A stretch of DNA of 64,000 bases from Asterias rubens (Eukaryota; Echinodermata; Asteroidea; Forcipulatida; Asteriidae). The DNA is taken from positions 10,667,047 through 10,731,046 of the forward strand of contig NC_047066.1 in assembly GCF_902459465.1 (NCBI RefSeq). Direction: 5' to 3'. The number at the start of each line of letters is the position of its first letter. Position 1 is the first letter of the stretch. Position numbers and translations under genes: made by a program. The notes beneath the pieces were generated by a model. That model did not search any database. It saw only the letters and a list, made by a program, of their open reading frames with translations, and was not told where the DNA came from. Shown in pieces: positions 55,499 to 64,000 of this stretch.

Positions 55499-55880
55499 AA
55501 GGCACTGGATGAACACCTGTGGTAATTGTCAAAGGCCAGTCTTCTCACTTGGTGTATCCCAACACCTATGCATAAAATAACAAATCTGTGAAAATAAGGA
55601 CCCACTTCCTCATCAAAGAGGATAATTAAAGAAAAACCCATCCTGTAGTGGTACAAATTTGTGTGCTTTCAGATGCCTAAAAAAGGGCTTCAGGCCTGAA
55701 GTATTTTAATATTTTAGTGAAAAATTACCTCTTTCTCAAAAAACTATGACACTTCAGAGGGAGCGGTTGACCAATTGAGTACAATTTTCACAGGTTTCAT
55801 TATTTTATGCATACGTTGGGAAACACCATGTGAGAATACTGGCTGGCAATTACACCAAACACATCCAGTGCCTTTAAAGA
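55499..55880. mobile_element. Family A element, diverged
   Basis: TCAAGGCACTGGATGAACAC to ACACATCCAGTGCCTTTAA. Retains CTTGGTGTATCCCAAC. The central block contains a GGCTTCAGGCCTGAAG palindrome instead of the GACCTCAAATTC one, and the right part repeats the left inverted. Confidence 0.7.
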
Positions 55881-56098
55881 TGAAGGGAAAAAACCCATTG
55901 AAAAGCACAAACAAAAACCAAGAGTGATAAAGGTTTATGCCAAACAGATTTGGGATATAACCCAAGTTGTGCCTCAGGCCAACCTTTGGAAATCACATAC
56001 TACTATCGCAGTCCATCTGCTAACTACAACTGAGATATAGGTGGGATTAACACCCAACCTAATCCAGCTAATCCAAGCTTCTATAAACTACCCTGCTC

Positions 56099-56488
56099 TT
56101 AAAGGAACACGTTGCCTTGGATCGGACGAGTTGGTCTATACAAAGCATTTGTAACCGTTTTCTATAAAATGCATATGGTTGGAAAGATGTTTTAAAAGTA
56201 GATTACAATGATCCACACAAATTTGCCTCGAAATTGCTTGGTTTTCCTTTTACTTTGCGAACTAACACGGTCGGCCATTTATGGGAGTCCAAAATTTGAC
56301 TCCCATTAATGGCCGACCGTGTTAGTGGACCAGGTAAAAGGAAACCCGTGCAATTTAGAGGCATGTTTTTGTGGATCATTGTATTCTACTTTTACAACAT
56401 CTTTCTACCCAAATGCAATTTATAAGAAACGGTTACAAACGCTTTTCAAAGACCAACTCGACCAATCCAAGGCAACGTGTTCCTTTAA
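56099..56488. mobile_element. 390-base fold-back element
   Basis: TTAAAGGAACACGTTGCCTT on the left, and its complement AAGGCAACGTGTTCCTTTAA on the right. The whole element is one imperfect palindrome with GGCCATTTATGGGAGTC / GACTCCCATTAATGGCC near the centre (about 56295). No coding content. Confidence 0.88.
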
Positions 56489-57438
56489 TAACAGAGCCAC
56501 ACGGTTATCCAGGTAAGACCCACGTAGGAAGACCAAGCGACAATTCACCATTAAGTTGCATCCCAGACAGTATCCAGACACATCCCTCCCCAGAGAGGGG
56601 GGGTCAAAATCACCCCCTCCTCCCTCCTCAGCGCTCCCCTCTACCTGTCCAACCAACCAGGCTCGAGGCTCTGAGTATGGCAGTAGGTCATGAGGTGAGG
56701 GCAAAAGGCCGACAGTATGCCAGCAGAGATAGGATCCCTGGGATACCCACCGGGATCCCAGGTTAGCCCACCGGAATCCTGGTAAAGTCTACCTTGATTT
56801 CCTCAGGGCCTAAGTGATTGCCCCGAGGTGGAACAATACAGGATGGGCCCTCTGACAAGAGTTTAAAGGGTATGAAGGGGTACATGGAGCTAATTTAAAT
56901 TACAATGGGTCTAGGATTAGTTATCAACCAAGCGCGAAAGGAGTACATTAAAACAAGGTGCTTCTCATCAAAGAGGCAGAAGGCAGTTGGATATACATGT
57001 ATGTGACGCAGAGGGTGCAAGTAATAATGAATTTAAATGCGATCAATCATGACGCAGAGCTTTAAAATAGCACAATACCAAGAGAGCAAAAAAAACAAGG
57101 TTTAATATGGGCCATGCAATACAGGTTTAATATCCCACTCTTATTGCTATGTGATAATGCAGAAGAACTGACAGGATGCTTTTTCCTCACCATCTTACAA
57201 GGTGCCTTAGAGCTTAATAACACCTTTAGAGCTTATGGCACTTAAAAGATGCTGGTACTTTTCATTTATGTAAATAACAAATGAACACATTAGTTAGCAT
57301 GGTCTAATAAAGCTAGTTTGCATTGTTCCCTTTGCACTCCTTGTAAAAATTCATTCTCCTCTTTTAAAATGGCATCACTCGTATTTCTACCAACCTGTCA
57401 CCAAATATGACATGTACAAGGAATACTACAAGAACTTT

Positions 57439-57958
57439 GACAGAGGCCCCCCCTCCCCATTGGTCAAACCCTGGGTCTGTCACTGCACACAGGATCTTGA
57501 CTTTTGACAGAGGCCCCCTCCCCATTGGTCAAACCCTGGGTCTGTCACTGCACACAGGATCTTGACTTTTGACAGAGGCCCCCCTCCCCATTGGTCAAAC
57601 CCTGGGTCTGTCACTGCACACAGGATCTTGACTTTTGACAGAGGCCCCCCTCCCCATTGGTCAAACCCTGGGTCTGTCACTGCACACAGGATCTTGACTT
57701 TTGACAGAGGCCCCCTCCCCATTGGTCAAACCCTGGGTCTGTCACTGCACACAGGATCTTGACTTTTGACAGAGGCCCCCTCCCCATTGGTCAAACCCTG
57801 GGTCTGTCACTGCACACAGGATCTTGACTTTTGACAGAGGCCCCCTCCCCCTTGGTCAAACCCTGGGTCTGTCACTGCACACAGGATCTTGACTTTTGAC
57901 AGAGGCCCCCTCCCCCTTGGTGAAACCCTAGGTACGCTGCTGCACATAGGATTTTGAC
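57439..57958. repeat. 65-67 bp minisatellite, eight copies
   Basis: Units start GACAGAGGCCCCC and include CATTGGTCAAACCCTGGGTC and CACACAGGATCTTGAC. Starts lie at 57439, 57506, 57571, 57637, 57703, 57768, 57833 and 57898. The inner copies are nearly identical, the last diverges, and length differences lie in the C run. Confidence 0.95.
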
Positions 57959-59038
57959 AACAGGGAGAAACACACTCGAGTATTTGATTGCCAGCTGAAT
58001 CTGTCTACGTGACTGACTTCCACGTTTTCATTTCCTGCCTCATCACATCCCCTTCACGAGAGGAAACACTGTCAGGAAATCAAGCTACTAGGAAAGCGAG
58101 TTACATCAATCACAGAGATTTAGGCAGAAAAGTTTGTCCAATTTAGTGATCTTGTTGATAGAGAAGTACCACAATACGGCCTGTGAGTGTGGTGCACCAC
58201 AGTGGCTTAAGGCTATAAGTACTTGAGATGTTTCTACCTGGCATTCTTTGTACTGCATTGAAGCTTTCCAACTGAAGAGGTGATGTAAGAAGTGTTTTAA
58301 ACTTAGGGGGCTAAGACTAGAATCATGCTATCAAATAAGCAGGCAATAAGTTTTAATTGTGAGCAGGTGGGGTGGGGTGGGGTGGTGAAGATGGGTGCCA
58401 CCTTAGAATCCACTTGGAACCAAGACTCATCCTTCATCCAAAATAGTCTGTAGCATGTGCGTGTTTGTGCGCATTTAAAACATGTGGGTGGAGCATGAAG
58501 GTTGTGCATGACCATGTGCCTTTAAGATACACATGGTGTGCAGGGGTAGTCATGGTAGTGTATTCTCCTCACACTTCGGTGTGTATGGTGTCTTGGTGTA
58601 AATTGAAATGTTCCAACAGACATTTCCTTATGAACTCGTCCTCGATCTAATGTCTACACTGATACTCAATGAAACCAAGGTCTTCTTTTTAAAAGTTTTT
58701 GTGTTTGTTTGTGCGTTACTTAGGGCGTTAGTTAAGATGGTAGAGGGATGGGGAGGGGCTTGATATAGAGATAAACCCTTGACATACATACTTTAGTAGG
58801 CTTGTAAGAAAATTCATTAAAGTGATGGAGCCATTTAGCACTGGCTTGAGCTGAAGCCATGGAAGTTAGACATTGCCGGAAAAGGTGGGAAATCATTTTT
58901 TAATGCTTGTAAAGTAGGGGTGCTGTAGTATATTCCAGCTTCCATATCCAAAATCTTTGGGGTGCCTGTAACAGTTCTTGTGAAGAACTGTAAGGATTCA
59001 GAACCTTTTTAGCATTTCTGCTAATTTGCGGGCTAGTA

Positions 59039-59059
59039 TCCCCCCCCCCCCCCCCCCCC
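59039..59059. repeat. Poly(C) run
   Basis: About twenty consecutive C bases; likely to vary in length and to be error-prone in sequencing. Confidence 0.8.
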
Positions 59060-59079
59060 GAAACAAAGATATTGACAAA

Positions 59080-59195
59080 TAGAGAGACCGCCAACATGGG
59101 ACTAGAAAGCTCAGTTGGTAGAGCGCTGGCACGTTTCTGGAGGTTATTGGTTTAAATCCAGCTTTAGTAAATTTTTCTATGTATTTCTAACCCCG
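59080..59195 (+). mobile_element. SINE family 2 (tRNA-derived)
   Basis: GAGACCGCCAACATGGGACT, A-box-like GCTCAGTTGGTAGAGCGCTG, and B-box TTGGTTTAAATCCAGC, then TTTAGTAAATTTTTC. Matches 39685-39800. Confidence 0.7.
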
Positions 59196-59784
59196 AAGCA
59201 ACTTTAAGTTCACCTTGTTTTCCCTTTTCTTAAAAAACTAACAAAACTATGCACAACAATTTCTTTCACCACTTATTTCCAAGTTACCAAATCTATTAAC
59301 AATCAAGAAGAGAGTCTGTTTTAAAAGACTGATTTGTCAACTGTTCAATGTACAGTATCAAGGTGTTCAGACTAAGAATAAACATGACTTAAACCACCTC
59401 TAATGAAATTAATTGGCGTGCTGTTCCCCCCTTCGGCTTTTCCTGAAAGTAAAAATGAAAGTTTTACTTTTCCCCCGGCGTGGTAGACGGTCGGTCTAAC
59501 AAAGAATGGGAACAGTCACGCTCTCCGACTGGTTTGAATTTTCTCAACGCCTTATCAACCAACAAAAAAATCTAGGTCATATTAATTTTACTTGTGTGAT
59601 ATTGAGGTCAAGCCAGTTTCTTGGCACAAAAGCGGTGTCCTTAAAAATTGGAGGAAGGTTTTTGCCCTAGATAAGAATCAAGAAAAAACTTGACATGATT
59701 TAAAGCAGATTCATTTCTGTTTTATTTGATATTTTATGAGAAATCGCCTTAAATCACAAGATCAGACAGACACTTCAAGGTGAG

Positions 59785-59998
59785 GTCTACAATTGACTGA
59801 TTTGGGCTATCAAATCAAAATCAACTGCCACCAGGGGCACATTGAACAGGGGACCAGGGTCACCCCTGATACCTTCCCAACTCGTTACGAAGCAGTTATG
59901 ATTAAGTGTCTCGCAAAAGGGTACAGGTGTTGTAACCGGGATTTGAACCCACACTCTGCTGCTGATACATGTAATACCAGAGCTTGGGTCCAGTGAAC
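59785..59998 (-). mobile_element. SINE-like element with GGTTACAACACC box
   Basis: On the minus strand GTGTGGGTTTGAATCCCGG gives a B-box, then TTACAACACCTG and AAGTGTCTCGCAAAAGG-complement sequence, which is partly shared with about 40130-40220. Related to family 1. Confidence 0.6.
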
Positions 59999-60411
59999 AA
60001 GAATGCTCCCCCAAGACAAGCCACAATGATGACATCATGTTTCCAATTCCTCTCCGAAGGAATAAAAATAAACTGACATTTTACACCATTTTAAAGCGAG
60101 GTTTGAGACTTGCAGTTTTCTCCAACCTTAAGGAGGACTCTCTATTGGAAAATGAGTGCATCACAAAACTCAACACAACCTTCGCGCCCCTCTTTAAGTA
60201 ACTTCTGTGTCAGATCAAACATGTAAGAAGTAAAAGCCTAGCTGTTACAAAAAAATAAAACCATCACTTATAATCAACAAATCCGGCTAAACAGTGTATG
60301 AAACATGTCACATCAAAAAACCATTACGTTTACAGACAGAAAAGCATTGCATGTTACTTCCGTTACATCCCAGCTGTTACGATGACACCGACGGCATAAT
60401 GCAACTGTTTA

Positions 60412-60758
60412 AAGGCACTGGACACGTTTGGTAATTGTCAAAGACCAGTATTCTCACTTGGTGTACATGTATCTCAAAATAACAAACCTGTGAACATTTT
60501 GGCTCAATTGGCCATCTACTTTGCAAGAAAATAATGAAAGAAAAACACTCTTGTTGCATAATTTTGTGTGCTTTCATCACATACTAAAAGGTTTCAGGCC
60601 TGAACTCTTTTTTTTTTTCTTTTGGGAAATGATCTCTTTCTAAAAAACGGTGTTACAATGTTTTATACTATCAACAGCTCTCCATTGCTCCTTAAAAAGT
60701 AAGATTTTGTGCTAACAATTACTTTGAGTAATTACTAATAGTGTCCAGTGCCTTTAAC
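60412..60758. mobile_element. Family A element, diverged subfamily
   Basis: TTTAAAGGCACTGGACACGTTTGG to AATAGTGTCCAGTGCCTTTAA. Central palindrome is GGTTTCAGGCCTGAACTC, as in the 55499 copy. Confidence 0.8.
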
Positions 60759-61384
60759 AGATCCAACATTTTTATTAACAGTGATTTTTCTCCCCGAAAA
60801 AAGTCTTAAATTGAGAGGCTATATCCTGATCAAGTGGGTGAGTTTCCGTCCCAAAGCCAACTGCATCTTCCTTGCCATCCATGTTCAATCAAATATGAAT
60901 TTCCTGTCCCGAAGGCAAAGAAAGCCCGCGGGAAAGTCATTCATAACCCGAAAGAAAAGATACAAAATGTTCAGAGAGAAGATATTAGAAAAAAACAAAA
61001 AAAACAAAAAAAAAAAAAACTGAAAAAAAGAAAAAAAGACTGAAGTTTCAAAAGTTGGCTTTCCTGACCTCGGGCATAAATAATAATCTCGGGGAACATT
61101 TACCGATACTAAGTAATTGGGAGTGGGTAAATGACATTTCTTAGGAGGCCGCTTTTTAAATTAATGTTTCCAGCTTCAAGATGGGTTTTTTAACAACTCA
61201 TACGAGAACTTTATCACACTGGCACTTCACCTTCGACATTTTCAATTCATTCCAGGCAGAAACGCCCTCAATGCAGACTGGACGGATCATTTCACTTTAA
61301 ACATGTCAGACAGTCCGATGAGAAAAAGCCCAAATATTTTGACAGTGTTCCTGAAAGTCCCTACTATTTGTCGATGAAAATTTT
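60759..61384. other. A-rich non-coding stretch
   Basis: Poly(A)-rich sequence at 60940-61040 gives a Lys-rich open frame by composition alone. No supported gene. Confidence 0.5.
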
Positions 61385-61545
61385 CGACTCTCCTGAAAAC
61401 AGTGCTCTGTGATTTTCACTGTTGTCTAAAACCTTGACGACTAATGCAGCTGAAACTTCCACAGGTAAATTGTATACATCTTTATTTATAGGGATTCATG
61501 TCATGGCGAAGAACTTGATCTACAAAAGGTATCAAAACCCTGTAA
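61385..61545. mobile_element. Family B, right part
   Basis: CTCTCCTGAAAACAGTGCTC, GCAGCTGAAACTTCCACAG and GGTATCAAAACCCTGTAA match the right half of 37095-37452. Left end missing. Confidence 0.6.
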
Positions 61546-62461
61546 ATAAAAAAGGGGACCAAAAATACTGACCAGAGAGAGAGCAAGGGACAGCCATGAT
61601 ATTCTGACTCAGCCCAATTGATGACTCAGCCCAATTAAATCATGGCAGTGATCTTCTATTAATCCAAAATGACAGGTGATGGCAAAACACACACAATCAG
61701 CCCAAAACGCGTTTCGTCTCACTAAAAAAACTCCTCCTCCTCCTAAAACGTTAAGACTTCCCAAGAAATCAAAAACCGTATCAATCATTTTCGGGACTTG
61801 GAGCCAACTCGGGGAAAATATTGTCCAAAAAGAAAATGAAAAGGAATGATTTGAATTTCCTTTGCATGAATAAAAGGGACTTCCTTTTCTATAATAAAAT
61901 TACCTAGAGACACGGTTTCTGATTTGCATCATGTTTGAAGTATTGGCACAAGAGGGCGCGTGTACTGTGAGGGCGCTATTCTTATCTCTCTGCTAGAGTG
62001 TAGTACATTGAACAAGTTGAAGCATCAAGGATTATTTAGGTCAATAAATGTGGCAACACAAATCCCGCTGGACAACATCTGTTAAAACCACTTCATGTAG
62101 CATGAAGTGGTTCATTACTAATAAAGTTATCAGACTTTATTCTGAATTCATAAATACCCCAGACAGGTTCTCTACTGTGTTTATAACCGGCTGGCTTCCG
62201 CATGTCAGGTGCGCAAGATTATCACGCGGAACGCAATTCATAGCAATTAGTAACAGCGCGTAATCTGCTTCTAAGCGTGTGCGTAATCTATATCTAAGCA
62301 CGCACGCGCGCGCGCGCGCATAATATATTTCTAAGTGCGCGCGTACACACAACCCAAGCGCAACAGACTCTTCACAAAGTTTGAAAAAATATATTTCAAA
62401 TCTTGAATTTTAAACTGTCAAAAATTGTATTTTTTAAACATTTTTTTAACAAAAGGTTATT
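61546..62461. other. Non-coding stretch with (CG)n run
   Basis: Two AGGGCGC boxes near 61952-61975 and a GCACGCACGCGCGCGCGCGC alternating run at 62298-62323 (possible Z-DNA). No supported exon. Confidence 0.5.
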
Positions 62462-62628
62462 TATGAATGGGAATAAAAGAGTAGTGACTCGTTCTTAACC
62501 GTCCGTTTAAAACCTTGCAGGGCCGTCGCCGTGCGCTAAAGGCCCTCGCCTTCGGCTAAGGGCAATTCGACCCTGCCGGCTTTAAACGCCCGTGTAAGAA
62601 CTCGTCACTACCCTTTATTCCCTTTTTT
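62462..62628. mobile_element. Fold-back element with GACTCGTTCTTA arms
   Basis: GGGAATAAAAGAGTAGTGAC at the left and GTCACTACCCTTTATTCCC at the right. The centre is CCCTCGCCTTCGGCTAAGGG. Related to the pieces at 50650-50725 and 27690-27880. Confidence 0.75.
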
Positions 62629-62821
62629 AAACTACTTCATGCCATGAGCAAGGCATACCACATATCATCCAATACACAGTTGCCCCAAATTCAATGAGCC
62701 CTTGAAGCAGACAAAAGTGCTAAGAAAAAAATAAGTCAGAGATGGTACACTTAACAGGGTTTGTTCTGGTAAACTGTGTTTAGCTTAAGTCATGTAAGAA
62801 TACCGATTCATCCAAGAGACA

Positions 62822-63012
62822 ATGGGCCCCAAGTTCAATAAGCTGTTGAAGTAGACAAGGGTGCTTACAAGAAATTCTGCTAAGCAAAAATAAGCAGGAT
62901 ACCATCAGAGATGGTACAAGTGACATGGTTTGTTATGGTTAGCTCATCTTCGTTATGCTTAGCTACATTTTATGCTTTAGCCAGGTAAGCAGCTCTATGA
63001 ATTTGTGCTCTG
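62822..63012. mobile_element. Family C element, diverged
   Basis: ATGGGCCCCAAGTTCAATAAGC on the left; TAAGCAGCTCTATGAATTTG on the right; GCTAAGCAAAAATAAGCAGG inside. Confidence 0.6.
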
Positions 63013-64000
63013 GTGTTTATGCCCGTGTAATCAAATTGTTGGATTCTAGGAGATTAAGTTAGTCACAATCCCTGTGTGTCTTTGGCTAAAGACATCCCTT
63101 AATCCCTTAAAAGTACTCCATACACGTTGCAGGGTATCTGCACACTGTAACATGTCAAATTTTAAGACCTTTAAAGACCATTTTAATGCTACCTTGGACA
63201 AAATTTAAGATAAAAAATAAGTGAAAATACCAGGGGAATCAACTATACCCACTTAAACTTTATATCATTTTGTTTTCAATATCTAGCGTAATTCTTTTTT
63301 TTTATACCAATAATAAGACAAATTCATTAAATAATACATCAATTTTTTAAGACTTCAAACAACTGAATTGAATAATTGTAAATGCTTTTAAAGGCCTTAA
63401 ATTTTAGTAGTTACCATTATTTAGTTTTGTTAATGTCGTTTCATGTTTAAGCGCTTAGAGGCATTTTGCAATATGCGGTACACAAATGTCCATTATTACT
63501 ATTTACTATTAAAGTTCAATCAAGATTTGTAATAGTTTAAAGGATCTGCAGAAAAATCCAGCTATGGCAAACCAACATCCAATGTTTTGACTTTGGGATG
63601 TCAGGGTTAATTAAGAAGCGCTGCGTCCTTCCAAGTTTTTCCAAGTTGTAGTACGATAGTCTAATCAATTAAAAACACAGTGCCCTGACTGCAACCCATG
63701 ATAGACAGCTCTACCTATCTGTAAGCAACATACACAAACACATGGCAATGTTACAAGTTAAAGCTCACTCAACATGCTTCCAAATCCAAGGTCATGAAGA
63801 CCATCTCAGCCCTATCTAAGGCCCGTCTTGGAAGCAAAGACTTAAGTTGGATCAGGGTGTGAAGCCTAACATTGCCAGCCCTTACTCCCAAAGGATATGC
63901 TACCAAAATAGAGTGACTGCAAAAATAGTAAACAATGAATGATTGTAAGTTCCATCATTTTGAGTTTCCAGCAAACGGACAATCAACTGGGCGGAAAATC
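63013..64000. other. Right-edge non-coding stretch
   Basis: Plus-strand SINE family 1 tail at 63446-63515 (AAGCGCTTAGAGGCATTTTG). No supported exon; presumably still LZTR1 intron or upstream sequence. Confidence 0.4.

Noticed and set aside
57480-57762. Repeated open frames on both strands over the minisatellite
   Set aside because: The frame stays open because the unit is near a multiple of three; there is no splice, start or family evidence.
60834-61043. Lys-rich frame in the A-rich tract
   Set aside because: Composition artefact of poly(A) sequence.
51641-64000. Upstream kelch exons of LZTR1
   Set aside because: I looked for blade motifs such as YHHSAVVY and LNDMWT on the minus strand and found none; they are probably beyond the window, though very short exons could be missed by eye.
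1-64000. CRISPR array, prophage, operon or bacterial contamination
   Set aside because: All conserved genes have spliced metazoan structure and the repeats are eukaryotic transposons; no regular repeat-spacer array was seen.

Overview
The window is animal nuclear DNA: AT-rich, with short coding exons split by introns with GT/AG ends, and dense in short interspersed repeats. The conserved proteins are ordinary metazoan ones. I lean towards an echinoderm, probably a sea star, but only from memory of the look of the most abundant short inverted-repeat element; nothing here proves it. There are no bacterial genes, operons or CRISPR arrays.

Layout. (1) 1.1-4.4 kb, minus strand: a small THAP-like zinc-finger gene whose second exon seems to carry a one-base frameshift. 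It faces, head to head, a plus-strand first exon at about 5.06-5.20 kb that looks like the start of an ankyrin-type protein. (2) 5.8-8.5 kb, minus: a C2H2 zinc-finger array with 15 good fingers in one open frame, flanked by decayed fingers and cut at its 3' end by a short mobile element. (3) 8.5-15.9 kb: no convincing gene; tRNA-derived SINEs, palindromic elements and a striking pair of inverted, palindrome-rich elements. (4) 16.1-19.9 kb, plus: a three-exon gene with consistent splice phases encoding an unrecognised basic protein. (5) 21.7-29.1 kb, minus: a complete six-exon ARMC5 orthologue, convergent with the preceding gene. (6) 32.1-51.6 kb, minus: the last 14 coding exons of LZTR1; its first kelch repeats lie beyond the right edge. 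(7) 51.6-64 kb: probably a large LZTR1 intron, with repeats only.

ARMC5 and LZTR1 are same-strand neighbours, about 2.9 kb apart, and both families are BTB-type substrate adaptors of CUL3 ubiquitin ligases (ARMC5 for RNA polymerase II subunit turnover, LZTR1 for RAS-family GTPases). All exon joins listed for these two genes keep the reading frame.

Much of the rest is non-autonomous transposon sequence. About 14 copies of one element (ends AAAGRCASTGGACACTATTGG) are scattered through the window. There are two hAT-like elements with exact 8-bp target duplications, one element flanked by TTAA inside a SINE, several fold-back elements, two tRNA-derived SINE families, and a 65-67 bp minisatellite. 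Nested insertions give relative ages for several of them.
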